Below, in pieces: positions 53,577 through 64,000 of a stretch of DNA of 64,000 bases. The stretch covers positions 405,686 to 469,685 of the forward strand of contig NZ_BNBM01000003.1 in the NCBI RefSeq assembly GCF_014655715.1. The letters run 5' to 3'. Below the pieces are notes generated by a model, which made no database searches, had not been told where the DNA came from, and worked only from the letters and a program-made list of their open reading frames with translations. Both the position numbers and the translations under genes were made by a program. Position 1 is the stretch's first letter. Every line of letters starts with the position of its first letter. Origin of the DNA: Streptomyces lanatus. GTDB lineage: Bacteria; Actinomycetota; Actinomycetes; Streptomycetales; Streptomycetaceae.

Positions 53577-56500
53577 CACAAGCCCCCTTCTTCGTCGAGA
53601 CCGAGGTCCAAGTCCCCTTCGAGGAGGGCGAGTTGGTCAGAGGACAGGTCGACCAGTGGGAAGTCGGAGCCGGTGTGGCCGCCCGTGCCGTCCCGGCGGG
53701 TGTGCTCGACCAGGACCTCTACGGCCTCGCACCACAGCCGGGCCAGCTCCGACGCCTCGTCCTCGTCGAGCACGCCGCGCGCGTACGAGAACCCGGCCTT
53801 CAGACACAGCCGCCCGTCGCCGCGCTCCACGACGACCGCGTCCACCTCCACCGCGTGCCCGAGCGGAAGGGCGTCGGCCGCCATGCCGAGCAGCTCACCG
53901 TCGGCCGTGTCGCCGCCGGAGAACCGGCCCAGGTAGTTGAAGCGCAGGTCGGGCACGGGCAGTGCGGCCAGCTTGGGGGCCGTGTCCGGGTTGAGGTACC
54001 GCAGCAGGCCCCAGCCGAGACCGGCCGAAGGCACCGCCCGCAGCTGCTCCTTGACCTCCTTGAGGGCGTCGCCGGCCGCGTCCCGCGCGGGCGCCCAGAA
54101 GTCCGGGCCGAGCGCGTCGCCCGCGTCCAGCCGGACCGGGTGCTGGGTGGTGAACCAGCCGACGGTGCGCGAGACATCTGCGGCCGTGGCCAGCCCCTCC
54201 CGGCCGTGCCCCTCCAGATGGACCAGCAGGCCGGTGCCGTGCTCCCGGCGCCGTACCGCCGCAGCGGCCAGCGCGGTCAGCAGAACGGCATCCGGGCCGC
54301 AGTGGAAGGCCTCCGACACCTCGGACAGCGCCGCCTCGGTGACCTCGGGCGTCAGCTCGACGGTGACCACGGCACGGGGCGCACCGGCTCCCCGCCCGCC
54401 CGCGATCCGAGCCTCGGGACCGCTCAGCATCCCCTCCCACCACACGGCCTCCACATCGGCCAACTCGGCCCGCACCGCCTCCCGGGCCAGCAACCGCGCC
54501 CACCGAGCGAAGGACGTCCCCGGGGCCTGCGGCAACGGCTCCCCGGCCAGCCCGGCGGCCAGCTCGGGCCCCAGCAGCCGCCAGGACACCCCGTCCACGG
54601 CGAGATGATGCACCGTCAGCACCAGCGAACCCTGCTGCCCGGACCCCGGATCCAGCCAGATGGCCCGCAGCATCTCGCCCCGCTCCGGGTCGAGCCGTAC
54701 CGAGGCGGCCAGTTCCCCGGGATCGACTCCGGCGGGCACCTGGACCCGCTCGACGGCGACATCCGGCACCGCCTCGGGAATCTCCAGCTCCCCTTCGACC
54801 AGCCGTATCCGCAGCACACCGTGCCGCTCCACCAGCCCCCGCACGGCCGCCCCGACCCGCTCCGGGCCCACACCGGACGGCACCGGAAACACCGTCGACT
54901 GCGTGAACGCCGTCGCGTCCCCGCCCTGTTCACGCCACCACCGCATGACCGGCGTGAGCGGGAACCGCCCCGTGCCCTCGTCGGGTCCCGCGTCCACCGC
55001 CTCCCGCGCGGTGAGCGCGAGCGCGGCGGGCGTACGGGCCGTGAACACCTCACGCGGCGTGATCCCGAGCCCCGCCCCGGAGGCCCGGCCCGCCAACTGG
55101 ATCGCCATGATGCTGTCGCCGCCCAGCCGGAAGAAGTCGTCATCGGCACCCACCCGCTCGACGCCCAGCACCTCCTCGAACAGGCCGCACAGAACGACTT
55201 CACGAGCCCCCTCAGCGACCCGCCCCCGCGCCCTGTCACCCGGCACGGGCAGCGCCGCCCGGTCCACCTTGCCGCTCGGCGCCAGCGGCAGCGCGTCCAG
55301 CACCACCACATCGCCCGGCACCATCGCGGCGGGCAACCGCCCGGCGGCGTACGCCAGCAGCACGTCCGGCACGGGCGCGGAGCCGTCGCCGCCCACGACA
55401 TACGCGACGAGCCGCGGCCTGCCCGGCCGGTCCTCCCGTACGACGACCACGGCCCGCCCGACCGAGGGATGCCCGTCGAGGACGGCCGCGATCTCACCCG
55501 GCTCGACTCGATGGCCGCGGATCTTCACCTGCTCGTCGGACCGCCCCAGATACTCCAGCTGCCCGTCGTCCCGACGCAGGGCCAGATCCCCGGTGCGGTA
55601 CATACGCGTGCCGGGCGCCCCGTACGGATCGGCGACGAACCGCTCAGCGGTCGCCCCCGCCCGCCCCACATAGCCGTACGCCACCCCCGGCCCCGCCAGA
55701 TACAGCTCCCCGCACACCCCCGGCGGCACCGGCCGCAACCGATCGTCGAGTACGTATGCGTGCGTGCCCGGCAGTGGGGCACCGATGGGCGGCGGCGTAC
55801 CGTCACCGGTCAGCGGCCCGGAGACGGTGGCCCCGACGGTGTACTCGGTGGGCCCGTACGCATTGTGGAACCGCCGCCCACCGACGGCCCACCGGCCCAC
55901 GAGCTCCGGCGGACAGGCTTCGGCACCCACGGCCAGCGACCGCAGCTCCGGATACTCCCCGGCGGGGACGGTCGCGAGGACGGACGGCGGCAGCAGCGCG
56001 GCACTGATGCGCCGGGTGGTCAGCACATCCGCCAGTTCCTCCCCGACGACCGGCCCCTCCTGCGGCACGACCAGCGTCCCGCCCGACCCGAACGCCATGC
56101 ACATCTCACCCACGGAGATGTCGAAGGCGGGCGAGCCGAGTTGCAGGACTCTGCTGTCCGGGGTCAGCGCCAGGGCGTCCACGAGGCCTTGGGCGAGGGC
56201 GGCGAGACCGGTGTGGGGGACGAGAACGCCTTTGGGACGCCCGGTGGACCCGGAGGTGTAAATGACGTACGCAGGGCTCAACGCCCCCAAGGGGCGCGGG
56301 GCTGTATTTGATTTGCGGCTACCGCCGCGTGGGCGCGACCAGCCACGACCGAGCGGCAGATGACCGACAACCTTCCCCGCCGAATCCACCCTCAACGTCG
56401 ACACATCCGTATCGACCCGAACCCCCCGCTCCCCCACAACCACCAGCACCGGACCCACATCCGCCAGTGCCATAGCAACCCGCTCCGCCGGATACTCAGG

Positions 56501-58243
56501 ATCGACCGGCAGATAAGCCGCCCCCGCCCGCTGCACAGCCAGCAACGCAACCGTCATCGCGGCCGTACGCCCAAGCGCCAGCGCGACAACGCGACCGGGC
56601 CCCACCCCGCACTCGGCGAGAACCGCGGCCAACTGCTCCACCCTGCCCACCAGTTCGGCATACGTCAGGGAGACCCCCTCGGCCTCCAACGCCGCCGCCC
56701 CCGGCGTCCGCGCAGCCTGCCGGGCAACGAGATCCGGCAAAGCAAGAGGCTCAGGGACAGGCCCACCGCCCTCGCGCCGCAGGCCTGCCGCCGCCCGGGA
56801 CACCAGCCCCACCTCGACCAACGGCACCTCGGGCTCAGCCGTGAAGCGCCGAAGCAGCTCCAGATACGCATCCGCCCAGTGCCGCACGGCCCCCGCGTCG
56901 AACAGCGCCGTACGGATCTCGAAGCTGCCGTCCATCGCACCGGTGCCGTCACCCGCGTCCCGGACGATGCCCACGAGGTCGTGCTCACCACCGGTGTGGA
57001 TCCGCTCGGGCTCGCTGAACTCCCGGAGCGCGGCCACGCTCCGCTGCTGGGTGAGGTGCATGAACACCCACTGGAACAGCGGCGAGCGCCCGGCGCTGCG
57101 GTCGGGCGCCACGGCCGAGACGATCCGCCCCACGGGCACATCCGCGTTGGCCATCAGCTCGGGGAAGTCGGCCGCGAACCTGGCCAGTACATCGGCGAAG
57201 GAGTCCTCGGGCCGGATCCGCCAGCGGGTCGGGATGGCGTTCATGACGTACCCGATGACCCGCTCCAGGCCTTTGGCGGCCCGGTTGGCGGTGGGGGTGC
57301 CGAGCACCATGTCGTCGGCGCCGGTGAGACGGTGCGCGAGGACGGCGAAGGCCGCCATCAGGACGACGTAGACGGAGGCCCCGCGCTCACGCGCCAACGC
57401 CCGTACGGCCCCGGCGGTCGCGGCGTCCACGCGGAACGGGATCTGGGCGATCTCCTCCGAGGTGCCCGCGCGTGCCCCGGGCACGGTCAGCGGCCCCGGC
57501 GGCTCGGCGAGATAGCGCCGCCAGAACGCCAGCCGCGCCTCGAAGACCCCGGCCTCCTCCAACTCGCCCTGCCAGGAGGCGAAATCGGCGTACTGGATGG
57601 CAGGCCGGGTGAGCGCCGTCCCCGCCGCGGCCGAGCGCAGCGCCCGGTGGGCGTCGGCGAACTCGGCCTGGAGCACGTCGAAGGACCACCAGTCGGCGAT
57701 GACATGGTGCAGGCTCAGCATCAGCGTGGTCCGCCGGTCGTCGACGGTGACGAACCTCGCCCGCATCAGCGGCTCGCCCGCCAGGTCGAAGGGGCGGCGC
57801 CGGAAGGTCTCGAAGGCCTCGGCGATGGTGGTGCCGGTGCCGCGCAGATCCTCCCGCTCCAGCCGGAAGCGCTCCTCGGGCGGGAAGGTGACGCTCAGCG
57901 CGCCCGGCTCGCCCTCGATACGGGCCCGCAGGATGTCGTGGTGGGCACGGACCAGGGTCAGCGCCCGCTCCAGCAGCTCCGGTTCGACCGGGTCGTCGAA
58001 GTGGTAGGCGCAGCACAGGTTGAGCGCGGGGGTGCCGGGATACAGCGACTCGTACACCCACAGGTCCTCCTGGGCCGGACTGAGCCGCACCGGACCGTCC
58101 CCGTCGCGCGGCGGCACGACCGCCGGGACCAGCCCGGCCTGCCCGGACTCCACCAGCCGCCGCATCAGCCGGACGCGCTGCTCACCGCTGAGCGCGCTGA
58201 ACCGGTCCGCCATGGACGCGCCCGCGCCCGAAGCGCCGCTCAC
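53576..58243 (-). CDS. NRPS with domains C-A-T-E (1555 aa)
   Basis: C domain about 50-480 with HHVIADW (179-185), where the usual last Gly of HHxxxDG is Trp. A domain about 505-1000 with A3 [14 protein letters not shown] and A8 [13 protein letters not shown]; pocket positions aligned to GrsA read D-I-G-L-A-G-A-V-G-K, no match known to me. T domain with Ser1044 in FRLGGDSIM, the DSI form typical before an epimerase. Epimerase about 1090-1520 with HHLAVDG. It would give a D-residue. Residues about 630-654 come from a repeat inserted between A2 and A3. The GTG start at 58243 overlaps the stop of the monooxygenase gene (GTGA). An ATG 10 codons later is an alternative. Confidence 0.93.
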   Translation of the reverse strand: MSGASGAGASMADRFSALSGEQRVRLMRRLVESGQAGLVPAVVPPRDGDGPVRLSPAQEDLWVYESLYPGTPALNLCCAYHFDDPVEPELLERALTLVRAHHDILRARIEGEPGALSVTFPPEERFRLEREDLRGTGTTIAEAFETFRRRPFDLAGEPLMRARFVTVDDRRTTLMLSLHHVIADWWSFDVLQAEFADAHRALRSAAAGTALTRPAIQYADFASWQGELEEAGVFEARLAFWRRYLAEPPGPLTVPGARAGTSEEIAQIPFRVDAATAGAVRALARERGASVYVVLMAAFAVLAHRLTGADDMVLGTPTANRAAKGLERVIGYVMNAIPTRWRIRPEDSFADVLARFAADFPELMANADVPVGRIVSAVAPDRSAGRSPLFQWVFMHLTQQRSVAALREFSEPERIHTGGEHDLVGIVRDAGDGTGAMDGSFEIRTALFDAGAVRHWADAYLELLRRFTAEPEVPLVEVGLVSRAAAGLRREGGGPVPEPLALPDLVARQAARTPGAAALEAEGVSLTYAELVGRVEQLAAVLAECGVGPGRVVALALGRTAAMTVALLAVQRAGAAYLPVDPEYPAERVAMALADVGPVLVVVGERGVRVDTDVSTLRVDSAGKVVGHLPLGRGWSRPRGGSRKSNTAPRPLGALSPAYVIYTSGSTGRPKGVLVPHTGLAALAQGLVDALALTPDSRVLQLGSPAFDISVGEMCMAFGSGGTLVVPQEGPVVGEELADVLTTRRISAALLPPSVLATVPAGEYPELRSLAVGAEACPPELVGRWAVGGRRFHNAYGPTEYTVGATVSGPLTGDGTPPPIGAPLPGTHAYVLDDRLRPVPPGVCGELYLAGPGVAYGYVGRAGATAERFVADPYGAPGTRMYRTGDLALRRDDGQLEYLGRSDEQVKIRGHRVEPGEIAAVLDGHPSVGRAVVVVREDRPGRPRLVAYVVGGDGSAPVPDVLLAYAAGRLPAAMVPGDVVVLDALPLAPSGKVDRAALPVPGDRARGRVAEGAREVVLCGLFEEVLGVERVGADDDFFRLGGDSIMAIQLAGRASGAGLGITPREVFTARTPAALALTAREAVDAGPDEGTGRFPLTPVMRWWREQGGDATAFTQSTVFPVPSGVGPERVGAAVRGLVERHGVLRIRLVEGELEIPEAVPDVAVERVQVPAGVDPGELAASVRLDPERGEMLRAIWLDPGSGQQGSLVLTVHHLAVDGVSWRLLGPELAAGLAGEPLPQAPGTSFARWARLLAREAVRAELADVEAVWWEGMLSGPEARIAGGRGAGAPRAVVTVELTPEVTEAALSEVSEAFHCGPDAVLLTALAAAAVRRREHGTGLLVHLEGHGREGLATAADVSRTVGWFTTQHPVRLDAGDALGPDFWAPARDAAGDALKEVKEQLRAVPSAGLGWGLLRYLNPDTAPKLAALPVPDLRFNYLGRFSGGDTADGELLGMAADALPLGHAVEVDAVVVERGDGRLCLKAGFSYARGVLDEDEASELARLWCEAVEVLVEHTRRDGTGGHTGSDFPLVDLSSDQLALLEGDLDLGLDEEGGL
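56282..56355 (-). repeat. Dispersed Streptomyces-type repeat inserted in frame in the adenylation domain
   Basis: The + strand reads CGCCCCCAAGGGGCGCGGGG, then CTGTATTTGATTTGCGG, then CGCCGCGTGGGCGCGACCAG followed by CCACGACC. I recognise this order from many Streptomyces intergenic regions. It is translated as [20 protein letters not shown] and a few flanking residues, an Arg/Ser-rich stretch out of character for an A domain. It is a multiple of three in effect, since the frame stays open. Its position, just before A3, is a surface loop in known A-domain structures. Confidence 0.65.
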
Positions 58244-59295
58244 GCCACGTCCTCCCGCAGTTCCGCCAGCCGGTGCAGTCCGGCCAGCACCTCCTCGCGG
58301 CCGAGGCCGAAGTCCACGAAGCAGGCGACCTCGTCACAGCCAAGCTCGCGCAGATCGGCCAGCATCTTCCGGCAGGTCCCGGCTGAGCCGAGCAGACTGC
58401 CCCAGGTCAGATAGCGGTGGAAGGCGAACTCGGCGAGCAGCGCGGTCTGTTCCTCGGTCAGCTCCGCCGTGGCCGGGTCGGCCGTGCGGTTGGCCGTGGT
58501 CTGCCGTACGTACGACTGCAGATAGCGTTTCAGCGGTACGGACGCCAGCCGCCGAGCCTCCTCGTCGTCGGCGCCGACGAAAGTGTGCGCCATCAGCGTC
58601 ACCCGGCCGTGCGCATCGGTGCCGCCCTGCTCGGGCGCCGCGGCGCAGGCCTCGCGGTACCGGGCGATCTTCTGGGCCAGCTCCTCCCGGCTCTGCCCGA
58701 CGGTCGCCCCGAGCACCCCGGTGCGCAGACTCCCGGCCGCCTCCCAGGTCGCCGGGTTGCCGGAGCTGGTCAGCCACAGGGGCAGGGTGTCCTGCACGGG
58801 GCGGGGCTGCGGCCGGACGGTGACCGGGGTGCCGGTGCCGTCGGTGAACTCGGCCGGCTCGCCCGCCCACAGCCGGCGCAGCAGCGGGATGTCCCGCAGG
58901 GTCCGCTCGCGGCGGTCCTCGTAGTTGCCGGGCGCGAGCACGAAGTCGGCGGAGTGCCAGCCCGTGGCCGCCGACAGCCCGATCCGGCCGTGCGAGAGGT
59001 TGTCGACGACCGCCCAGTCCTCCGCGATCCGCAGCGGATGGTGCAGCGGCAGGATCACGCTGCCCGCCCGGATGTTGATCCGCTCGGTCGCCACCGCGAG
59101 CGCCGCGCTGAGCACCGGCGGACTGGGGAACACCTGCCCCACCTGCTGGAAGTGCCGCTCGGGCGTCCAGATCGCGTGGAAGCCGAGCCGGTCGGCGGTG
59201 CGGGCCACGGTGAGGATGTCGTCGTAGGCCTCGCTGTGCCGGGGTCCGTCGTCGGTGGGTGTGTCGGCGCCGAAGAACATCACGCTCAGGTCCAT
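58240..59295 (-). CDS. Luciferase-like monooxygenase (MupA/Atu3671 family, FMN-dependent)
   Basis: A 351-residue TIM-barrel flavoprotein starting [20 protein letters not shown]. The LLM pattern is clear: [44 protein letters not shown] with [13 protein letters not shown], and [16 protein letters not shown]. This family is found inside PKS and NRPS clusters and oxidises carrier-bound or free intermediates using FMNH2 and oxygen. The ATG lies within the last codons of the upstream NRPS (10-base overlap), and the stop overlaps the next NRPS, so it is fully integrated in the operon. A likely role is hydroxylation of the chain on a carrier domain. Confidence 0.92.
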   Translation of the reverse strand: MDLSVMFFGADTPTDDGPRHSEAYDDILTVARTADRLGFHAIWTPERHFQQVGQVFPSPPVLSAALAVATERINIRAGSVILPLHHPLRIAEDWAVVDNLSHGRIGLSAATGWHSADFVLAPGNYEDRRERTLRDIPLLRRLWAGEPAEFTDGTGTPVTVRPQPRPVQDTLPLWLTSSGNPATWEAAGSLRTGVLGATVGQSREELAQKIARYREACAAAPEQGGTDAHGRVTLMAHTFVGADDEEARRLASVPLKRYLQSYVRQTTANRTADPATAELTEEQTALLAEFAFHRYLTWGSLLGSAGTCRKMLADLRELGCDEVACFVDFGLGREEVLAGLHRLAELREDVA

Positions 59296-62200
59296 GGCAC
59301 CTCCTTCTGCGGGGTGTCGGTGCGGTTCTCGCGGCCGGGCTGTCTGGGGACGCGGGGCCGGCGTGGAATGGGTGCCGGTGCGGCGGGGGCCTCGGCCGGT
59401 GCCCGCTCCAGTTCGGCGGCGAGGGCGGCCACCGTGGGCGAGGTGAACAGCTGGGCGGCGGTGACGGTGCGCCCGGCACCGGTGAGGCGGGCCGCGACCC
59501 GCACCGCGCGCAGGGAGTTGCCGCCCAGCCCGAAGAAGTCGTCGTGCGGACCGATGCCGTCGACGCCGAGGACCTCGGACCAGACGGCGGTGATCTCCCG
59601 GTGCAGTGCCGGGTCCGCCGCGCTGCCCTCGGCACGCGCGGGCACGCGCACCGCGTCCCGGGCCGGGTCCGCGCGCCGGGGCGGCTCGGGCAGCGGGAGC
59701 CGGGACAGCGGCAGATCCGGCTCGGCCGCCGCCGCGCACAGCGCCTCGACGACCGCGTCCGCCAGCCACCGCACGAACTCCGGCTCCAGACACGACGCCC
59801 GGTACTCGAAGACCAGCGTCATACCGTCCGGCGCGCCCGACGGACCGTGGTCGTCCGCCACGTCCACCAGCAGCTCGAACCGCGCCGTGCCGGTGCGCAC
59901 CGGCTCCACTCCGGCCTCGGCACCGGGCAGCTCCACCTCGGCGCGGGCGTTGTTCTGCAACGCCAGCACCACCTCGGTGAACGGCTGCCGCCCGGGCGGC
60001 CGTACGGGACCCAGCGCGTCCACGACCTCCTCGAACGGCACGTCCTGGTGGGCGAAGGCGCTCAGCGCCGTCTCCCGGACACGGGCGAGCAACTGCCGGG
60101 CCGTGGGATCGCCGGAGGCGTCGGTGCGCAGCACCAGCATGTTGACGAAGAACCCGACGACGTCCTCCACCGTGCCGTCGTGTCCACGCCCAGCGATCGG
60201 CGACCCGACCGCCAGATCCTCACCGGCCCCGGCCCGCACCAGCGCGGCCGCGAGGGCGGCATGCAACGCCATGAACAGCGTCGCCCCCTCCGCCCGCGCC
60301 ACCTCCACGACCCGTGCGTGCGCCTGCGCGTCCATCCGCCGTACGACGGTGACGGCGTCCCGCCCCGGCACGGCGGGGCGTTCCGCCCGGCGGGGGAGCA
60401 GGGGCCCGCCAGGTGCCAGGTCGGCCAACGCCTTGCGCCAGAAGGCGAGTTGCTCCGCCGCGAGCGAGCCCGGATCATCCGCCCGGCCGAGCCGTTCGCG
60501 CTGACGGCGCGCGAAGTCGGCGTACGGGACGGGCAGCGGGGCGAGCCGCGGCGCGGCACCGGAGGCGCGGGCGGCGTAGGCCCGCGACAGGTCCCGGAAC
60601 AGCGGGGGCAGCGACCAGCCGTCGCCCGCGATGTGGTGCAGCACGAGCAGCAGGGCGTGCTCACCCGGCCGGTCCTGCACGCTGAACAGCGCGCCGTGCA
60701 GGGGAAGTTCGGCGGCGAGGTCGAAGCGGTGCCGAGCGGCTTCGGCGACGGCCTGCGCCAGCCCGTCCGACCGTACGTCGACCTGCCGCAGCCGGGGCCG
60801 GGCCTCATCCAGCACCCGTTGATACGGCTCCCCGTCGCGCTCCTCGAAGACGGTACGCAGCACCGACTGCCGCACGGCCACATCCGCGAGCGCCGCCCGA
60901 AGGGCCCCCGGATCGACCTCGCCGCGCAGCCGCACCAGCACGGGCAGGGTGTAGGCGTTGCCCGCGTCGACGCGGTCCAGGAACCACAGACGGCGCTGCG
61001 CGTACGAGAGCGGCAGCGCGGACCCGCCCGGCGAGGGCGCGGGTGCCGAAGCCGGGGCGTCCCGCTCCGCCTTCTCCACATATGGCACCAGCGCCGCCGG
61101 AGTCCGCGACTCGAACAGCGTCCGTACGCCGACCCGCGCACCCAGCGTCAGCTGGATCCGGCCCAGCAGCCGGGCCACCATCAGCGAGTTGCCGCCGAGC
61201 GTGAAGAAGTCGTCCTCGGGACCGACCGACGCCACCCCGAGCACCTCGGAGAACAGCCCGCACAGCGCCTCCTCGACCTCCCCCGAAGGCTGCCGCGCGG
61301 TCGCCGACGCGAGTGAGCCGGTGACCGGGCCGGGCTCCGGCAGGGCGGCGCGGTCCAGCTTGCCGTTGGGGGTGAGGGGCAGGGCGTCCAGCAGGACGAA
61401 GGCGGCCGGGACCAGATAGTCGGCCAGCACACGGGCGGCGTACTCGCGCAACTCGCCCTTAGAGAGCGGTCGTTGACGAGGTACGACATAGGCGACGAGC
61501 CGCTTGTCGCCGGTGGCGTCGGGACGCGCGACCACCGCCGCCCGCACGACCCCCGGATGACCGGCCAGGACCGTCTCCACCTCGCCCGGCTCCACCCGGA
61601 ACCCGCGGATCTTCACCTGGGAATCGGCCCGCCCCAGATACTCCAGCACCCCGTCGGGCCGCCGCCGCACCAGATCCCCGGTGCGGTACATCCGCTCACC
61701 AGGCGGCCCGTACGGGTCGGCGACGAAGCGCTCGGCGGTCAGCCCGGGTCTCCCGCGGTAGCCGAGGGCGACGCCCGCCCCGGCCGTGTACAGCTCACCG
61801 GTCTCGCCGTCCGGTACGGGGCGCAGCCGGTCGTCCAGCACCCTCAGCCGCTTCCCGGCCAGCGGACGCCCGATCGGCACCGGGCGGCCGTCGCGCACCT
61901 CCTCGGCGGTGACCGGATGGACGGTCAGGAAGACCATGCCCTCGACCGGGCCGTAGCCGTTGCTGAGCCGCAGCCCGGGGTGGCGCTCCAGGGCGCGGGC
62001 CGCGTGCGCGGGCGACAACGGCTCGCCGCCGACGATCAGTTCACGTACTCCGGCGAGGGCCCGCGGGTACTCGTCGACGATCACATGGAAGAGGGAGGCG
62101 GAGAGATAGAGGGAGGTGACGGCGTGCCGTTCGACCAGGCCGGCCATCACCACCGGGTCGGGGCGCTGCCCCGGATGCAGCACGCACAGGCCGCCGTTCA

Positions 62201-62825
62201 GCAGCGGACCCCACAGCTCCAGCGCGAACGCGTCCCAGGACACCGGGGAGCACTGCAACCACACCGCGCCGGCCCCGAAGGAGGCGAAGTCCTGCCCGAT
62301 CAGGGTCCCGGTGATCGCGGCATGGGAGGCGACGATGCCCTTGGGGCGGCCGGTGGAGCCGGAGGTGAACATCACACAGGCGGGGTCGTGCGGCCGTACC
62401 TCCACCGTGCCGGGCGCGAGCGACTCGACCGCCTCGGCGTCCTCCACGGCCACCGACCCGACGGCGCCGATGGGCTGGTGGGTGCCGCGTCGGGACACGA
62501 CCACGGTGACCTGCGCGTCGGCCGCCATGCCCCGCAGGCGTTCCGCCGGGAAGTCCGGGTCCAGCAGCACATGGGCGGCACCGGCCTTGAGCGTGCCGAG
62601 CAGCGCCACCACCATGTCGGCCGACCGCTCCAGAAAGACGCCCACCGCGGCGCCGGGCCGCGCGCCGCGCGCCCACAGCCGCGCGGCCAACCGGTCGGCA
62701 CGCGCGTCGAGTTCGCCGTAGCTCAGCCGTTCGTCGCCGTACACCAGCGCGGTCGCCGCGGGTGTCCGCCGGGCCTGTGCCGTGAAGAGTTCATGTACCC
62801 CGTACAACGCCCCCGTTGCCCCCAT
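59286..62825 (-). CDS. NRPS with domains A-T-C-T, first module of the line
   Basis: A 1179-residue protein. It begins with an A domain (about 10-500; A3 [14 protein letters not shown]5 NGYGPVEG, A8 [13 protein letters not shown]). The pocket read by alignment to GrsA is D-A-L-Y-I-G-G-V-F-K, a hydrophobic pocket of the Val/Ile sort, low confidence. T1 carries Ser547 (LGGNSLMVA). A C domain follows (about 590-1000, HHIAGDG). Then comes a second T domain with Ser1104 ([10 protein letters not shown]), with no A domain before it. A Pro/Ala/Arg tail ends the protein. With no C in front, it is a loading/starter module, and the missing A must act in trans for the second T. The ATG at 62825 is one base after the MbtH stop. 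Confidence 0.93.
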   Translation of the reverse strand: MGATGALYGVHELFTAQARRTPAATALVYGDERLSYGELDARADRLAARLWARGARPGAAVGVFLERSADMVVALLGTLKAGAAHVLLDPDFPAERLRGMAADAQVTVVVSRRGTHQPIGAVGSVAVEDAEAVESLAPGTVEVRPHDPACVMFTSGSTGRPKGIVASHAAITGTLIGQDFASFGAGAVWLQCSPVSWDAFALELWGPLLNGGLCVLHPGQRPDPVVMAGLVERHAVTSLYLSASLFHVIVDEYPRALAGVRELIVGGEPLSPAHAARALERHPGLRLSNGYGPVEGMVFLTVHPVTAEEVRDGRPVPIGRPLAGKRLRVLDDRLRPVPDGETGELYTAGAGVALGYRGRPGLTAERFVADPYGPPGERMYRTGDLVRRRPDGVLEYLGRADSQVKIRGFRVEPGEVETVLAGHPGVVRAAVVARPDATGDKRLVAYVVPRQRPLSKGELREYAARVLADYLVPAAFVLLDALPLTPNGKLDRAALPEPGPVTGSLASATARQPSGEVEEALCGLFSEVLGVASVGPEDDFFTLGGNSLMVARLLGRIQLTLGARVGVRTLFESRTPAALVPYVEKAERDAPASAPAPSPGGSALPLSYAQRRLWFLDRVDAGNAYTLPVLVRLRGEVDPGALRAALADVAVRQSVLRTVFEERDGEPYQRVLDEARPRLRQVDVRSDGLAQAVAEAARHRFDLAAELPLHGALFSVQDRPGEHALLLVLHHIAGDGWSLPPLFRDLSRAYAARASGAAPRLAPLPVPYADFARRQRERLGRADDPGSLAAEQLAFWRKALADLAPGGPLLPRRAERPAVPGRDAVTVVRRMDAQAHARVVEVARAEGATLFMALHAALAAALVRAGAGEDLAVGSPIAGRGHDGTVEDVVGFFVNMLVLRTDASGDPTARQLLARVRETALSAFAHQDVPFEEVVDALGPVRPPGRQPFTEVVLALQNNARAEVELPGAEAGVEPVRTGTARFELLVDVADDHGPSGAPDGMTLVFEYRASCLEPEFVRWLADAVVEALCAAAAEPDLPLSRLPLPEPPRRADPARDAVRVPARAEGSAADPALHREITAVWSEVLGVDGIGPHDDFFGLGGNSLRAVRVAARLTGAGRTVTAAQLFTSPTVAALAAELERAPAEAPAAPAPIPRRPRVPRQPGRENRTDTPQKEVPWT

Positions 62826-62826
62826 C

Positions 62827-63033
62827 TCAGATGTCTGCGCCCGTGCGGACGGGACATATGTCCGTCCAGTGCTCCTCGACATAGGCGAGGCAGTCAGCGC
62901 GGCTGCTCCCGCCCAGCGCCACGTCCCAGCCGTCCGGCACGGTGATCGCGGCGGGCCAGAGCGAGTGCCGGCCCTCGGCGTCGGTGAGGACGAGATAGGT
63001 CCCGTTGTCGTCCTCGAACGGGTTGGTGGTCAT
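62827..63033 (-). CDS. MbtH-like protein
   Basis: A 68-residue protein, [20 protein letters not shown] ... The family markers are present: [13 protein letters not shown], the [13 protein letters not shown] block with paired Trp residues, and the late [10 protein letters not shown]. MbtH-like proteins bind and activate NRPS A domains. GGAGGG lies 5 bases before the ATG. It sits between the exporter gene (2-base gap) and the first NRPS (1-base gap), as is normal, and it should serve all A domains of this line. Confidence 0.96.
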   Translation of the reverse strand: MTTNPFEDDNGTYLVLTDAEGRHSLWPAAITVPDGWDVALGGSSRADCLAYVEEHWTDICPVRTGADI

Positions 63034-63035
63034 GG

Positions 63036-64000
63036 TCAGCCCTCCACGAGTTCTTTGTTCCCGGGGTTGTTGTCGGTGGCGACATCCGGCAGCAGCGAGT
63101 CGATCTCCCGCACCGTGCGCCGCGACATGCCGACCACCGCGACCGCGATGCCGCACAGCCCGGCGATCAGCAGCATCGCGGCCATACCGCTGCCCGGCCC
63201 GTCGCCCACCAGCGGCCCGAGCACGACGAAGATCCCGCTGCCGTCGGCGGCCCGCGGTTCGAAGACATGGTCGGCGAGCGGACCGGAGACCGCGGTGGCC
63301 AGCGGCACGGAGATCTGCGACAGGAACATCACCGCGCCGAAGACCCGGCCGTGCCACTCCTGCTCCACCTTGGTCTGCACGATCGCCTGCATCGTGCCGT
63401 TGATCATCGGCATCAGCGCGGCGCCGACGAGGATCGCCGCGCACCAGCCGACCACCCCGCCCACCAGCGCCATCGCCACCTGCGCCGACAGACACATGCC
63501 GATGATGCCGAGCAGCATGCCCCGGGCCCGGTTCCGCGGCCCGCTCCAGGCCGCCATCAGCACCCCGCCCGCGACCCCGCCCACCCCGATCGCGGTGTTG
63601 ACGCTCGCCAGCGCCGAGGTCTCGCCCCCCGACCGGGCCAGCACCATGGGCTGTACGGCGGCGAAGCCGAACACCATGACGAGGTTGACGAAGCAGAAGG
63701 CCAGCATCAGATCGCGCAGGCTCGGGTACCGGAAGAGGAACCGCATCCCCTCGACGGCCTCGGCGACAAGCCTCTTCCGCGGACCGTCCGCCGCCTTCTT
63801 CCCCGGACCGTCGTCACCCCGCATCCGTACGACCCGGATCGCCGCCAGCGCGAGCGCGAAGCTCACCAGGTCGGCGACCAGGATGAAGCCGAGCCCGGAG
63901 AACGCCACCAGCAGCCCGCCCAGCGCCGGACCACCGACGTCGGCGGTGCTCTTGGCGCTGGCCAGCAGGCTGTTCGCCCGCTGTAGCTGCCTCTTCTCGA
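63036..64000 (-). CDS. MFS exporter (EntS-like), 3' part, cut by window edge
   Basis: The frame runs off the right edge; about 320 codons are present. The segment LQRANSLLASAKSTADVGGP at the right edge is characteristic of EntS-like MFS transporters. Several membrane helices follow, and the C-terminus is cytoplasmic (ELVEG). It most likely exports the cluster product. It is the first gene of the visible operon, though more genes may lie upstream. A GTG at 63908 is an internal Val, not the start. Confidence 0.9.
   Translation of the reverse strand, partial: EKRQLQRANSLLASAKSTADVGGPALGGLLVAFSGLGFILVADLVSFALALAAIRVVRMRGDDGPGKKAADGPRKRLVAEAVEGMRFLFRYPSLRDLMLAFCFVNLVMVFGFAAVQPMVLARSGGETSALASVNTAIGVGGVAGGVLMAAWSGPRNRARGMLLGIIGMCLSAQVAMALVGGVVGWCAAILVGAALMPMINGTMQAIVQTKVEQEWHGRVFGAVMFLSQISVPLATAVSGPLADHVFEPRAADGSGIFVVLGPLVGDGPGSGMAAMLLIAGLCGIAVAVVGMSRRTVREIDSLLPDVATDNNPGNKELVEG

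Noticed and set aside
50682..58414. Long rightward open frames (50682-53543, 53540-56311, 56360-58414) across the NRPS genes
   Set aside because: Gly/Arg/His-rich shadows of the leftward NRPS genes, whose domain motifs are unambiguous.
1..64000. CRISPR arrays, rRNA, tRNA or insertion sequences
   Set aside because: I saw no regular spaced repeats, no conserved RNA sequence and no transposase; by-eye reading could miss a tRNA, so a tRNA scan would be needed to settle this.

Overview
The base composition (very GC-rich, G/C-ending codons, GTG and TTG starts), the gene families and the gene order all point to a Streptomyces chromosome. Most of the window (about 1 to 43.7 kb) looks like core chromosome: kgd, an OmpR-type two-component system, lon behind a HAIR heat-shock operator, a conservon (cvnABCD), a SEDS/penicillin-binding-protein pair and the divergent NHEJ genes ligD-Pol and ku. 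From 43.7 kb to the right edge it is a biosynthetic gene cluster that continues past the window.

Region by region. 0-3.7 kb: a PadR regulator (cut by the left edge) with a DUF4097 protein, then conserved unknowns. 3.7-6.9 kb: a two-gene operon made of a Trypco1-domain protein and a 974-residue trypsin-like protease/NB-ARC/TPR protein, which has the layout of an NTP-dependent conflict or defence system. 7-13.8 kb: kgd (2-oxoglutarate dehydrogenase/decarboxylase), a histidine kinase and response regulator, and a spermidine-synthase-like protein. 14-19.2 kb: a rhomboid-like membrane protein, two membrane proteins of unknown role, and lon. 19.2-21.6 kb: a secreted GH25 muramidase, a MarR regulator and a PP2C-like protein. 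21.6-28.6 kb: the conservon, followed by a styrene/indole-monooxygenase-like flavoprotein, then a secreted NlpC/P60 hydrolase whose 3' end overlaps it tail to tail. 28.7-32.6 kb: a TetR regulator, two different ferritin-like diiron proteins in divergent orientation, and a DUF3291 protein. 32.7-41.7 kb: a second conservon-type sensor kinase without partners, a PBP with a FtsW/RodA-family protein, a secreted SH3-like protein, an orphan kinase/lipoprotein pair, a dual-specificity-type phosphatase and a NERD protein. 41.8-43.7 kb: ligD-Pol and ku.

The cluster (43.7-64 kb) is one long leftward operon with overlapping or nearly touching genes. In transcription order it encodes an MFS exporter, an MbtH-like protein, an NRPS with A-T-C-T, a luciferase-like monooxygenase, NRPS C-A-T-E, NRPS C-A-T-TE, NRPS C-A-T, a ketosynthase-ACP protein with no acyltransferase, and a type II thioesterase. 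The terminal thioesterase lies in the middle of the gene order, the ketosynthase lacks an AT, and one NRPS module lacks its own A domain, so the line cannot be read collinearly. Domain types suggest that C-A-T-E feeds C-A-T-TE for release, while C-A-T and KS-ACP act earlier. The A domain of C-A-T-TE reads as valine-like; the others I cannot assign.

Several short repeats are present that I recognise as dispersed Streptomyces elements. Two appear to lie in frame inside genes: the NB-ARC/TPR gene and one NRPS adenylation domain. I see no rRNA, tRNA, CRISPR array or insertion sequence.
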